Source of the DNA: Viridibacterium sp047600765
Lineage (GTDB): Bacteria; Pseudomonadota; Gammaproteobacteria; Burkholderiales; Rhodocyclaceae
DNA length: 64,000 bases
Direction: 5' to 3'
NCBI GenBank assembly: GCA_047600765.1
Contig: JASGKF010000001.1
Location: 1,612,001-1,676,000, forward strand
Under the pieces are notes generated by a model, which was given only the letters and a program-made list of their open reading frames with translations, ran no database searches and was not told the origin of the DNA. Position 1 is the first letter of the stretch. The number at the start of each line of letters is the position of its first letter. Positions 33,518 to 42,332 of this stretch are shown here, piece by piece. The translations under genes were made by a program, and so were the position numbers.

Positions 33518-35013
33518 TGCCCGCCTCCCGCAGCGCGGCGCTCACGCCAGCGTTCGATGACCTTCAGTTTTTCCTCGTCGCTCAGGCCGGCAAAGCGCTC
33601 GGGGTCACGCGGCGTAAAACCCTCGGGAATCACGATGCCCTTGCCGGCTGGTTTGGCTGCGGCCTTGTCGCCACTGGCGGCGGGTTTGCCTGTCGATTTC
33701 TCACCTGCGGGTTTGCCGCCGGCTTTGTCTGCGTCTGCCTTTTCGCCACCGGATTTTTCACCGCCAGCCTTGTCGCCGCCCTTGCCCTCAGCTGCCGGGC
33801 CCGACTGGTCACCGCCGCCACGGCGACCTCCGCCGCGTTCGCCATTGCCCTTGACCTCGAAAACCTTGCTACCCGGGCGCAAGTTGGCAGCGCCTTCCAG
33901 CACCACCTTCACGTCCGGATCGATGCCCTTGACGATGGCATTGCGGCCAGCGATGCGCACGAGATCGACGGGCTGCTGCTTGACCGTCATGTCTTCATTG
34001 ACGATGTAGACGAAGCGGTTGTTCGGCCCGTTTACGATGGCCTGCGGCGGCAGCACCAGCGCATCGTCGATCATGCCGGCGCTGGCGCGCACGGTGACGT
34101 ACTGGCCGGGCCACAGCTTGCGGCCACTGTTCGACACCTCGGCCTTCACGCCGATGGTGCCGGAGATCTTGTCCACCGTGCTCTCGACGAAGATGACGCG
34201 GCCCTTGACCGACTCGTCACGCTGGCCCGGCACATCGACCTGCACCGGCACCGTGCCCTTGTCGAGCGCAGCCTGCAAACGGGTCAGATCACGTTCGGGC
34301 AGGGAGAAGCTGACGGCGATCGGGTCCAGTCGCGTGATCTTGACCATGGCCGTCGTGGCATTGGCCTGCACCAGCGAACCGGGACGCACGTCGATGCGGC
34401 CGACGCGGCCGGCGAAAGGCGCCTTGATCTTGCTGTAGGACAGCACGACCTTGACCTGCTCCAGCGCGGCGCGATTCTGCTCCAGCGTCGATTGCAGGGT
34501 TTCCAGCTTGTTGCGCGAGGTATCCACGGTCGCGCTGGAGACGAACTTCTGGTTGAACAGGTCGGTGTTGCGCGCCAGCTCGCGTTCGGCGATGACGATC
34601 TGCGCCTGCGTGCCGGCCAGGGTGGCCTCGGCCTTGCGCACGTTGGCGACGTCCTCGCGGTCGTCCAGCGAGAACAGCAGCGCGCCACGACCAACCTCCT
34701 GGCCTTCGCGCACGTGGATCTCGGCGACCGTGCCGGTTTTCTGCGTGCGCACATCGACTTCGTCGATGGGCAGCACGTTGCCCTGAGCCGACAGTACGAC
34801 CGGCACGGACTCGATGCGCGACTTGACCGTCGTGACCGCTTGCGGCCGCGCGCCGCGATCGCCGCCTGCGGCGGGACCGCTCTGGCTTGCCGGTGCGCTT
34901 GCCTCGGCGGACGCGCCTTGCGCCGCCTTTTCCCCCTCGTTCTTGTTACCGGAACCACACGCGGCCAGTGTCAACGCCAGCAAGGCGGACCAGGCTGTTC
35001 TTTGTACTTGCAT
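33514..35013 (-). CDS. RND efflux periplasmic adaptor (MdtA-like) with long charged tail
   Basis: Membrane fusion protein linking the permease to an outer-membrane channel. 499 residues: a lipoprotein signal (LLALTLAACGSG), barrel-sandwich and hairpin domains (VLPIDEVDVRTQKTGTVAEI, ILNQKFVSSATVD-like hairpin tip, FAGRVGRIDVRPGSLVQ), a beta-barrel and membrane-proximal domain. From about residue 390 a Gly/Lys/Ala/Glu low-complexity tail of about 75 residues leads to a folded-looking helix ending LSDEEKLKVIERWRERRAAG. MdtA-type adaptors are about 380-415 residues, so the tail is extra. First gene of the pump operon, divergent from recA. Confidence 0.88.
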   Translation of the reverse strand: MQVQRTAWSALLALTLAACGSGNKNEGEKAAQGASAEASAPASQSGPAAGGDRGARPQAVTTVKSRIESVPVVLSAQGNVLPIDEVDVRTQKTGTVAEIHVREGQEVGRGALLFSLDDREDVANVRKAEATLAGTQAQIVIAERELARNTDLFNQKFVSSATVDTSRNKLETLQSTLEQNRAALEQVKVVLSYSKIKAPFAGRVGRIDVRPGSLVQANATTAMVKITRLDPIAVSFSLPERDLTRLQAALDKGTVPVQVDVPGQRDESVKGRVIFVESTVDKISGTIGVKAEVSNSGRKLWPGQYVTVRASAGMIDDALVLPPQAIVNGPNNRFVYIVNEDMTVKQQPVDLVRIAGRNAIVKGIDPDVKVVLEGAANLRPGSKVFEVKGNGERGGGRRGGGDQSGPAAEGKGGDKAGGEKSGGEKADADKAGGKPAGEKSTGKPAASGDKAAAKPAGKGIVIPEGFTPRDPERFAGLSDEEKLKVIERWRERRAAGGGQ

Positions 35014-35152
35014 TACTTCCGACCCAGCGTTGCCGCCGCGTCGCCCTCATGGAGTCGTTCGTCAATGGGCCGGAATGGCCGGATCCTGCTTAGTCCTTCA
35101 TCTTCTACGATTCGCGCAACCCGCGCCAGCGCTGAAGTATTTCCAATTGTTC

Positions 35153-35168
35153 ACCGGATTTATCCGGT
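35153..35168. promoter_or_regulatory. 16-bp dyad in the recA / efflux-adaptor divergent promoter region
   Basis: ACCGGAT-TT-ATCCGGT, perfect 7-bp arms. It lies 85 bp upstream of recA. I find no CTG-N10-CAG LexA box in 35014-35252, so this dyad is the only clear symmetric element; its ligand is unknown. Confidence 0.4.
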
Positions 35169-35252
35169 CTGCCGTGAAACGCGGCACGCCATACGCAAGG
35201 TCTATGCCATAATTTCCGCGAGCGCCCGTCACTGCAGACATTGAGGATTGAA

Positions 35253-36266
35253 ATGGACGACAACAAGTCAAAAGCCCTGGCCGCCGCATTGGCACAGATC
35301 GAGAAGCAGTTCGGCAAGGGTTCCATCATGCGGCTGGGGGACGGCGAAGTCGTCTCCGACATCCAGGCCATCTCCACCGGCTCGCTGGGCCTCGACATTG
35401 CACTGGGCATTGGCGGCCTGCCGCGCGGCCGCGTGGTCGAAATCTATGGCCCGGAATCCTCGGGTAAAACCACCCTGACCCTGCAGGTCATCGCCGAGCT
35501 GCAGAAGCTGGGCGGCACGGCCGCCTTCATCGACGCCGAACACGCGCTGGACGTGACCTATGCGCAAAAACTGGGGGTCAATGTTGGCGATCTGCTGATT
35601 TCGCAACCGGACACGGGCGAACAGGCACTGGAAATCGCCGACATGCTGGTGCGTTCGGGCGGCGTGGACATGGTCGTGATCGACTCGGTCGCTGCGCTGA
35701 CGCCCAAGGCCGAAATCGAAGGCGAGATGGGTGACCAGCTGCCGGGCCTGCAAGCCCGCCTGATGTCGCAAGCGCTGCGCAAGCTGACCGCCAACATCAA
35801 GCGCACCAACACCCTGGTCATCTTCATCAACCAGATCCGCATGAAGATCGGTGTGATGTTCGGCAGCCCGGAAACCACCACGGGCGGTAACGCGCTCAAG
35901 TTCTACGCTTCCGTGCGCCTCGACATCCGCCGCACCGGCACGATCAAGAAGGGCGACGAAGTCGTCGGCTCCGAAACCAAGGTCAAGGTCGTCAAGAACA
36001 AGGTCTCGCCCCCGTTCAAGGAAGCGCATTTCGACATCCTTTACGGCGAAGGCATCTCGCGCGAAGGCGAGATCGTCGATATGGGCGTCGATCACAAGTT
36101 CGTCAACAAGAGCGGCGCCTGGTACGCCTACAACGGCGAGAAGATCGGTCAGGGCAAGGACAACGCCCGTGAATTCCTGCGTGAGCATCCGGACATGGCG
36201 CGCGAGATCGAAAACAAGATCCGTGAAGCCGTGGGTGTGGCCGCCATGCAGGTAGCCGACGCGTAA
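35253..36266 (+). CDS. recA: recombinase RecA
   Basis: DNA strand-exchange protein and SOS co-protease, 337 residues, complete. Walker A GPESSGKT at 66-73, Walker B-like VDMVVIDSVAALTPKAEIEGE (blocks), loop L1 with GLQARLMSQALRKL and loop L2 with MFGSPETTTGGNALKFYAS. The ATG at 35253 has GAGG eight bases upstream and matches the family N-terminus (MDDNKSKALAAALAQIEKQ); an in-frame TTG upstream is rejected. recX follows at 13 bp. Confidence 0.97.
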   Translation: MDDNKSKALAAALAQIEKQFGKGSIMRLGDGEVVSDIQAISTGSLGLDIALGIGGLPRGRVVEIYGPESSGKTTLTLQVIAELQKLGGTAAFIDAEHALDVTYAQKLGVNVGDLLISQPDTGEQALEIADMLVRSGGVDMVVIDSVAALTPKAEIEGEMGDQLPGLQARLMSQALRKLTANIKRTNTLVIFINQIRMKIGVMFGSPETTTGGNALKFYASVRLDIRRTGTIKKGDEVVGSETKVKVVKNKVSPPFKEAHFDILYGEGISREGEIVDMGVDHKFVNKSGAWYAYNGEKIGQGKDNAREFLREHPDMAREIENKIREAVGVAAMQVADA

Positions 36267-36279
36267 GAAGTCCGGCGGT

Positions 36280-36753
36280 ATGGTCATGAAGAAGCCCGCC
36301 ACCCCCTCGCTCAAATCCACCGCCTTGCGCCTGCTCGCCACCCGCGAGCACTCACGCAAGGAGCTGCAGCGCAAGCTGCAGGCCAAGGCGGAAGACGGTG
36401 ACGACGTGGAGGCGGTGCTGGATCGCATGGCCGAAACCGGGCTTCAGTCGGACGAACGCTTTGCCGAAAGCTTTGTACGTTCGCGTGCAGGCAAATTCGG
36501 TGCAGCGCGCATCCGGCGCGAACTGGGCGACCGCGGGGTAGATGGCGAGCTGGCCAGTACCGCGCTGGGTGAGGTGCTGGTTGACGATGAGCTGACACGT
36601 GCACGCAGCGTGTGGAATAAGAAGTTCGGGCAGCCGCCTGTGGATGCGAAAGAGTGGGCAAAACAGGCCCGCTTCCTTCAGTCGCGCGGCTTTTCGGCGG
36701 ACGTGATCCGCAAGTTGCTGAAAGATCCGGTGCATGAGTCTGTTGAAGGTTGA
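36280..36753 (+). CDS. recX: regulatory protein RecX
   Basis: Inhibitor of RecA filament extension, cytoplasmic, 157 residues made of three-helix repeats: LRLLATREHSRKELQRKL, VLDRMAETGLQSDERFAESFVRSRAGKFG and ARFLQSRGFSADVIRKLL (blocks). Position directly after recA is the usual one. Its end overlaps lptB by 20 bp in another frame, so the two are probably co-translated. Confidence 0.93.
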   Translation: MVMKKPATPSLKSTALRLLATREHSRKELQRKLQAKAEDGDDVEAVLDRMAETGLQSDERFAESFVRSRAGKFGAARIRRELGDRGVDGELASTALGEVLVDDELTRARSVWNKKFGQPPVDAKEWAKQARFLQSRGFSADVIRKLLKDPVHESVEG

Positions 36754-37456
36754 AGGCGTCCGCAAACGTTACAAGTCGCGCACCGTGGTCAAGGACGTGT
36801 CCTTCCAAGTCGGTGGCGGTGAAGTCGTCGGTTTGCTGGGCCCCAATGGCGCCGGCAAGACAACCTGTTTCTACACCATCGTGGGCCTGGTCAAGGCCGA
36901 TGGCGGACGCATCCACCTGAACAGCACCGACATCACCCACTTGCCGATGCACCGCCGTGCGCAGCTGGGCCTGTCCTACCTGCCGCAGGAAAACTCGGTG
37001 TTCCGCAAGCTGACGGTGACGGAGAACATCCTCGCCGTCCTCGAATTGCAGAAGCTCGACAAGGACGAACAGCGTCGGCGCCTGGACGAGCTGCTCGACG
37101 AGCTCAACATCGGCCACCTGCGCGACGCCAACGCAATCTCACTGTCGGGTGGCGAACGCCGCCGCGTCGAGATTGCCCGCGCACTTGCCACCAATCCCAA
37201 GCTGATCCTGCTCGATGAGCCCTTTGCCGGCGTCGACCCCATCGCAGTGATCGATATCCAGAAGATCATCGGCTACCTCAAGGCACGCGGCATCGGTGTG
37301 CTGATCACCGACCACAACGTGCGCGAAACCCTCGGTATCTGCGACCACGCCTGGATCATCAATGCCGGCGAAGTGCTGGCGGGCGGGCGTCCGAACGAGA
37401 TCGTGCAGAATGACCAGGTTCGCCAGATCTATCTGGGTGAACATTTCCGGCTGTAA
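36734..37456 (+). CDS. lptB: LPS export ABC transporter ATP-binding protein
   Basis: ATPase of the LptB2FGC complex that extracts lipopolysaccharide from the inner membrane. 240 residues: Walker A GPNGAGKT at 36-43, Q-loop LSYLPQENSVFRKLTVTEN, signature LSGGERRRVEIARAL, Walker B LILLDEPFAGVDP and the switch His in LITDHNVRETLGICDHAW. The ENSVFRKLTV segment is specific to LptB. In most proteobacteria lptC-lptA precede it; here recX takes that place, while rpoN-hpf-ptsN-hprK follow as usual. Confidence 0.95.
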   Translation: MSLLKVEGVRKRYKSRTVVKDVSFQVGGGEVVGLLGPNGAGKTTCFYTIVGLVKADGGRIHLNSTDITHLPMHRRAQLGLSYLPQENSVFRKLTVTENILAVLELQKLDKDEQRRRLDELLDELNIGHLRDANAISLSGGERRRVEIARALATNPKLILLDEPFAGVDPIAVIDIQKIIGYLKARGIGVLITDHNVRETLGICDHAWIINAGEVLAGGRPNEIVQNDQVRQIYLGEHFRL

Positions 37457-37474
37457 ATCCCGCATCATCAAGTC

Positions 37475-38980
37475 ATGAAGCCTTCGCTCCAGTTACGCCT
37501 CTCTCAACAGCTAGCGCTTACGCCGCAACTCCAGCAGTCAATCAAGCTGCTGCAGCTGTCCACCCTGGAGCTCAACACCGAGATCGAGCGCATGCTGCTC
37601 GAGAACCCCCTGCTCGAACGCGACGGCGCCGAAGATGGCGAGGACGCAGCCCCGATGCAGGATCTGCCTACCGCAGAAGCCGCTACGGCCGCCAGCGAGC
37701 TGTCGGACCGCCACGCCAATGGCGAAGAGGACTTTGAGCCGCAAACCACGGTCGAGATGCCCGACACCATCACCGAGGCCTACGACTCGGTGTCGGACGA
37801 CGACATCGGCGAGGCTGCCGAGTGGCGCGCCGAAGCCTCGGGTAGTGGCTCCGGCAACAACGACAGCGACGACGACAGCGACTTCCAGGAATTCCAGGCT
37901 GCGACCACCAGCCTGCGCGACCACCTGGAGCACCAGCTGGCGCTGATGCCCTTCTCGGACCGCGACCGCGCCCTGATCCGCCTCATCATCGAGGCGCTCG
38001 AAGACGACGGCATGCTGGCGCAAGCACTTGAAGACCTGCTGCCCCTGATTCCCGAAGAATGGGAAGTCGAAATCGAAGAGCTGGTCACCGCCCTGCGCCA
38101 TGTGCAGCACTTCGACCCGGTCGGCATCGGTGCGCGCAGCCTGCAGGAATGCCTGCTGCTACAACTGAAGGCGCGTGACAAGACCCCCACGCGCGATCTG
38201 GCCATGGGCATCGTCGAGCACTGCCTCGAACAGCTCGCCGCGCGCGACTTCGTCAAGATCCGCCGCCGCCTGGGCTGCGACGACGATGGCCTGCGCGCTG
38301 CGCACGAACTCATCTGCAGCCTCAACCCGCACCCAGGCGCCCAGTTTGCGCCGCTGGAAGCGCGTTACATCGTGCCGGACGTGATCGTGCGCAAGTACCG
38401 TGGCGCCTGGACGGCTAACCTGAACCCCGAGGCCATGCCCAAGCTCAGGATTCACCGTGTTTACGCCGATATCCTTCATCAGAACCGTGGCATCAGTGGC
38501 TCGCTGTCCACGCAACTGCAAGAGGCAAAATGGCTGATAAAGAACGTCCAGCAAAGATTTGACACGATCCTGCGCGTGTCGCAGGCTATCGTTGAAAGAC
38601 AGCGCCAGTTCTTCGACCATGGTGAAGTGGCCATGCGGCCCCTGACCCTGAGGGAGATTGCCGAAGAGCTGGAGTTGCACGAGTCCACGGTGTCGCGGGT
38701 CACCACACAGAAATATCTGGCCTCGACGCGTGGGATTTATGAACTGAAGTATTTCTTCGGCAGTCACGTGTTTACGGACACGGGCGGTGCCTGCTCCGCC
38801 ACGGCGATTCGCGCGCTGATTCGCCAGATGGTCGCAGGGGAAGACGGCAAAAAACCGCTGTCGGACGCAAAGATTGCCGAGATGTTGGGCCAGCAGGGTA
38901 TCGTGGTGGCTCGCAGAACCATCGCGAAGTACCGCGAGTCACTCAATATTCCGCCGGTCAGTCAGCGCAAAACGATCTAG
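37475..38980 (+). CDS. rpoN: RNA polymerase sigma-54 factor
   Basis: Alternative sigma factor for -24/-12 promoters, requiring enhancer-binding activators such as NtrC. 501 residues: Gln/Leu-rich region I (LRLSQQLALTPQLQQSIKLL), an acidic region II (about residues 48-140), core-binding region, helix-turn-helix (LREIAEELELHESTVSRVTTQKY, blocks) and the RpoN box VARRTIAKYRE near the C-terminus. The hpf ribosome site overlaps its stop. A strong sigma-54 promoter candidate is found in this same window at 48449-48465. Confidence 0.96.
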   Translation: MKPSLQLRLSQQLALTPQLQQSIKLLQLSTLELNTEIERMLLENPLLERDGAEDGEDAAPMQDLPTAEAATAASELSDRHANGEEDFEPQTTVEMPDTITEAYDSVSDDDIGEAAEWRAEASGSGSGNNDSDDDSDFQEFQAATTSLRDHLEHQLALMPFSDRDRALIRLIIEALEDDGMLAQALEDLLPLIPEEWEVEIEELVTALRHVQHFDPVGIGARSLQECLLLQLKARDKTPTRDLAMGIVEHCLEQLAARDFVKIRRRLGCDDDGLRAAHELICSLNPHPGAQFAPLEARYIVPDVIVRKYRGAWTANLNPEAMPKLRIHRVYADILHQNRGISGSLSTQLQEAKWLIKNVQQRFDTILRVSQAIVERQRQFFDHGEVAMRPLTLREIAEELELHESTVSRVTTQKYLASTRGIYELKYFFGSHVFTDTGGACSATAIRALIRQMVAGEDGKKPLSDAKIAEMLGQQGIVVARRTIAKYRESLNIPPVSQRKTI

Positions 38981-38990
38981 GAGTTCGCTT

Positions 38991-39317
38991 ATGAACCTGA
39001 ATATCACCGGCCACCATCTCGATGTGACGCCCGCAATCCGCGAATACGTCACAGGCAAGCTAGACAGAGTGATCCGTCACTTCGACCATGTGACTGCGAC
39101 CCACGTCATCCTGTCTGTTGAAAAGCTCAAGCAGAAGGCCGAAGTTACGGTTCATGTCCGCGGTAAGGACATCTTCGTGGAAAGCAGTAACGAAGACCTG
39201 TACGCCGCCATTGACAGCATGATCGACAAGCTCGATCGCCAGGTAGTCAAGCACAAGGAAAAGTCGTCCGACCATAGCCGCGACGCCATCAAGCACCAGC
39301 AGACAGCCGAAGGCTGA
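38991..39317 (+). CDS. hpf: ribosome hibernation promoting factor (short HPF/YhbH)
   Basis: 108-residue ribosome-associated factor of the short type, which promotes 100S ribosome dimers in stationary phase. N-terminus MNLNITGHHLDVTPAIREYV, strands with AEVTVHVRGKDIFVE, and EDLYAAIDSMIDKLDRQVVKHKEK are typical. It lacks the C-terminal dimerisation domain of long HPF. AGGAG lies nine bases before the ATG, overlapping the rpoN stop. Confidence 0.94.
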   Translation: MNLNITGHHLDVTPAIREYVTGKLDRVIRHFDHVTATHVILSVEKLKQKAEVTVHVRGKDIFVESSNEDLYAAIDSMIDKLDRQVVKHKEKSSDHSRDAIKHQQTAEG

Positions 39318-39332
39318 GCCCTCGCGACGGCT

Positions 39333-39351
39333 CTCTCCCGGACCGGGAGAG
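39333..39351 (+). repeat. stem-loop between hpf and ptsN
   Basis: CTCTCCCGG-A-CCGGGAGAG (perfect 9-bp arms around one base) in the 153-bp gap after hpf. No T tract follows, so it is more likely an mRNA-processing or stability hairpin than a terminator. Confidence 0.5.
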
Positions 39352-39470
39352 GGCCGGGTCAACACAAACCCCTCGTTCATCTCGACGCTGCCTGTCCGAT
39401 CAGGCACACTTTCCCCCCTCTCGCCAATTCCCTGGAATACCCAGGCGCCAATGCGCCCGTACTACCTGCA

Positions 39471-39956
39471 ATGAACCTGATCTCCAAGATCCTGCCTGCT
39501 GCCAATGTTGTCATCGACTTTGCTGCCAGCGACAAGCAGACAGTGTTCGAGTCCGCCGGCGTCATGTTCGAACGCCAGGCCGGCGTCTCCAGCAAGCTGG
39601 TGACCGATGCGCTGGCCCAGCGCGAAAAACTCTGCTCGACCGGGCTGGGGCAAGGCGTTGCCATCCCGCACGGTCGCATCAAGGGCCTCAAGTCGCCGCT
39701 GGGCGCCTTTGTGCGCATGGCCGAAGCGATCAATTTCGACGCACCCGACGCCAAACCCGTCGGCCTCATCTTCATCATGCTGGTGCCCGAACAGGCCAAC
39801 GAGGCGCATCTGCAGTTGCTGTCCGAGCTCGCCACCATGTTCAGCGACCGCGAATTCCGCGATGCCCTGACGGAAGCCACCGACGCGCACGCCCTGCACA
39901 GCCTCTTTGCCGAGTGGAACGCCAATGCGGCGAACCAGCGTCGCCCAGCTGTTTGA
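39471..39956 (+). CDS. ptsN: nitrogen-PTS EIIA protein PtsN
   Basis: Phospho-accepting regulatory protein of PTS-Ntr, 161 residues, single EIIA-fructose-like domain. Active-site His67 sits in VAIPHGRIKGL. It relays phosphate from PtsO/NPr and regulates potassium and nitrogen functions. Gene order hpf-ptsN-hprK is the conserved betaproteobacterial one. hprK overlaps its 3' end by 32 bp in another frame. Confidence 0.95.
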   Translation: MNLISKILPAANVVIDFAASDKQTVFESAGVMFERQAGVSSKLVTDALAQREKLCSTGLGQGVAIPHGRIKGLKSPLGAFVRMAEAINFDAPDAKPVGLIFIMLVPEQANEAHLQLLSELATMFSDREFRDALTEATDAHALHSLFAEWNANAANQRRPAV

Positions 39957-40866
39957 GGCCAATCGGGCCGCGCTGCGCCTGCGTCACGTCGCTGGCCGGC
40001 TCGACACCTACATCACCGTTCACGATGACCGCGTGTGGGCGGCCGATCTCGTCGGCCACCTCAACCTGATCCACCCCACGCGCCTGCAGGTCATCGGCGA
40101 AACCGAATTCGCCTGGGCGCGCCGCCAGGCCAAGGACAAGCTCGAACACCACCTGCTGGCCATTCTCGCCGCACCGCCGCCGGCCATTATCGTCGCCGAC
40201 GATTGCGAGGTGCCCGACATCATCCGCCGCAACTGCGAAGACGTCGGAGTGCCCGTACTGGCTTCGCCGCTCGAATCCGCACGCGTCATCGAAGTGCTGC
40301 GCTCCTTCCTGTCGCGTCGCCTTGCCGAACGCGTCTCGCTGCACGGCGTGTTCATGGACGTGCTGGGTCTCGGCGTGCTGGTTACGGGCGACTCGGGTGC
40401 CGGCAAGTCCGAGCTCGCGCTGGAACTCATCTCGCGCGGCCATGGCCTTGTTGCCGACGACGTGGTCGAAATCTCGCGCATCGCTTCCGGCGTGCTCGAA
40501 GGACGTTGCCCGGAGATGCTCAAGGACTTCCTCGAAGTGCGCGGGCTGGGCATCCTCAACATCCGCACCATCTTTGGCGAGACGGCCTGCCGCCGCAAGA
40601 TGCGCCTGCGCCTCATCGTGCATCTGCAGAAGCGCAGCGTGCAGGACGAACCGCTGCGCCTGACGCTCGACGACGAAGAGCAGGACGTGCTGGGCGTCGG
40701 CGTACGCCGCATCGTGTTGCCCGTGGCGGCCGGCCGCAACCTTGCTGTGCTGCTCGAAGCCGCCGTGCGCAACACCATCCTGCAACTGCGCGGCATCGAT
40801 TCGACGCAGGAATTCGTCGACCGCCAGCGCGACGCGCTGGACCGCGAAGACCCCTTCGAACACTGA
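39925..40866 (+). CDS. hprK: HPr kinase/phosphorylase
   Basis: Bifunctional serine kinase/phosphorylase of HPr-type phosphocarriers, 313 residues. The N-terminal domain is followed by the P-loop GDSGAGKS at 155-162 and the HprK signature EVRGLGILNIRTIFG; LVADDVVEI supplies further catalytic residues. I chose MRRTSVAQLFEANRAAL at 39925 as the start by family alignment. Proteobacterial HprK is associated with PTS-Ntr rather than carbon catabolite repression. It ends in a strong terminator. Confidence 0.95.
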   Translation: MRRTSVAQLFEANRAALRLRHVAGRLDTYITVHDDRVWAADLVGHLNLIHPTRLQVIGETEFAWARRQAKDKLEHHLLAILAAPPPAIIVADDCEVPDIIRRNCEDVGVPVLASPLESARVIEVLRSFLSRRLAERVSLHGVFMDVLGLGVLVTGDSGAGKSELALELISRGHGLVADDVVEISRIASGVLEGRCPEMLKDFLEVRGLGILNIRTIFGETACRRKMRLRLIVHLQKRSVQDEPLRLTLDDEEQDVLGVGVRRIVLPVAAGRNLAVLLEAAVRNTILQLRGIDSTQEFVDRQRDALDREDPFEH

Positions 40867-40880
40867 GGCATGAACACACA

Positions 40881-40910
40881 CAACAACGGCGCCCGTGGGC
40901 GCCGTTGTTG
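40881..40910. terminator. bidirectional terminator after hprK
   Basis: Perfect 14-bp arms CAACAACGGCGCCC and GGGCGCCGTTGTTG around a 2-nt centre (functionally a 4-6-nt loop), followed by TTTGT. It separates hprK from the convergent nitronate monooxygenase gene. Confidence 0.85.
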
Positions 40911-40924
40911 TTTGTGGATGCGAC

Positions 40925-42139
40925 TCAAGCTGGCCGTGCTGCCTTGGCCAGGGGCAAGCCCAGCGCCTGCGGCGCGCGCAACAGGAACTCCAGCACATCA
41001 CGCACCGGGCGGATTTCGTTACCGAAGGGCAGGCTGCCCTTGCCGCGGAAGAACAGGCCGTTCTTCACGTCACCATGGCAAGCCGCGGCAAGGTGCTTGT
41101 CGATGCAGAACTGGCCAGCCTTGGGCAGACGATCACGCAAGCCGCACTGGATCAGACAATCCCAGCGCTGCGAGCAATTGCGCTCGGCATCGGTCGTGCG
41201 TTCTGCGGCCGCCTGCAGCTTCGTTTCGCGCTGCAGGTAACGCGACAACCAGGGCGTATTGACGGCACGCGCCGGCAAGCCGGCCACGCTCATGAATTCG
41301 ACGATGTCTTCGGGCTTCGCGTTGGCCAGCACATGCTTGAACTCGATGTCGGCATCGCCCTCTTCGGTCACGGCGAAAGCCGTACCCACCTGCACGGCCG
41401 ATGCGCCCAGTGCCATCAATTCGCGGATACGTTCATGCGAGTTCACGCCACCCGCTGCGATGAGGGGGACCTCGCCCGGCTTCAGTCCCAGCTGTTCGAG
41501 CGCCTGCACGCACTCGGGCAGCACGGTTTCCATATCGAAACGCTGGTTGGTGGTGTCGCCAACGTTTGCCGCGCCAAGGTGACCGCCCGCCCAGCCCGGG
41601 TGCTCCAGCACCACGGCATCGGGCAAACGCCCTTTGCGCATCCAGCGTTTGACGACCAGCGACAGGCCGCGCGCATCGGACAGGATGGGGATCAGCGCCA
41701 CGTCCTTGAACTCCGACACCAGCTCTGGCAAATCCAGCGGCAAGCCAGCCCCCATGACAATGGCGTTGGCACCGGAACGGCAAGCCTGGCGCACGTAATC
41801 CGCATACTGACTGACGGCACGCATGACGTTCACCGCCACCGCACCGGCGCCGCGCGCCAGCTCCAGCGCAGCCCGTACCTCGCGATCCAGCGCTTCGAGG
41901 TTGGCGGCCTCGATGAGCTCACGCGTCGCGCCCTCGGTGCGCGCCATGAGATCGGCATGCAGGCGGCGCAGATCGACACTGGCAATGGTGCCCAGCCCGC
42001 CCAGCGAAGCAACGGTGCCGGCAAGGCGGTGGGCAGAGACGCCGACGCCCATGCCGCCTTGTACGACGGGCAGGAGGGGACGGCCACGCAACATCAGATT
42101 GGGGAGTGTGTGTGTGAGCACGGGGATCGCGGCGGTCAT
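40925..42139 (-). CDS. nitronate monooxygenase family protein
   Basis: FMN-dependent TIM-barrel protein of the NPD/NMO family, 404 residues. PVVQGGMGVGVSAHRLAGTVASLGGLG (blocks) binds FMN phosphate at the N-terminus, EHPGWAGGHLGA carries the catalytic-type His, and LIAAGGVNSHERIRELMALGASAVQVGTAF (blocks) is the second phosphate-binding strand. The C-terminal 100 residues contain six Cys, including NCSQRWDCLIQCGLRD, an extension seen in a subset of the family. The family oxidises alkyl nitronates; this subgroup's substrate is uncertain. Confidence 0.82.
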   Translation of the reverse strand: MTAAIPVLTHTLPNLMLRGRPLLPVVQGGMGVGVSAHRLAGTVASLGGLGTIASVDLRRLHADLMARTEGATRELIEAANLEALDREVRAALELARGAGAVAVNVMRAVSQYADYVRQACRSGANAIVMGAGLPLDLPELVSEFKDVALIPILSDARGLSLVVKRWMRKGRLPDAVVLEHPGWAGGHLGAANVGDTTNQRFDMETVLPECVQALEQLGLKPGEVPLIAAGGVNSHERIRELMALGASAVQVGTAFAVTEEGDADIEFKHVLANAKPEDIVEFMSVAGLPARAVNTPWLSRYLQRETKLQAAAERTTDAERNCSQRWDCLIQCGLRDRLPKAGQFCIDKHLAAACHGDVKNGLFFRGKGSLPFGNEIRPVRDVLEFLLRAPQALGLPLAKAARPA

Positions 42140-42332
42140 AGCCAGCCTTCATGATGAAAGACGCTATGCTCTCGCCTCAGGCAATCGCAAAGCTTGATCC
42201 AGCGCAAATCCGGCCAAGCCGCGAATGCCCTGCCTGCAGTACTTTCACACTGCTCGCATAGGCTTCCTGCGGGGGCAGGAGCCCAGCCGGCCGACCGCTT
42301 CGGCCGCCATACCTACTCGAATCGGGGAACCC

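Noticed and set aside
30875..34009. A 1044-codon open frame on the plus strand opposite the RND permease and adaptor genes
   Set aside because: His/Arg/Gln-rich translation with no domains; it is the expected antisense shadow of long GC-rich genes. Similar long antisense frames opposite atpD (21862-23868), rep (61675-63699), amtB (45672-47384) and zwf (57788-59173) are rejected for the same reason.
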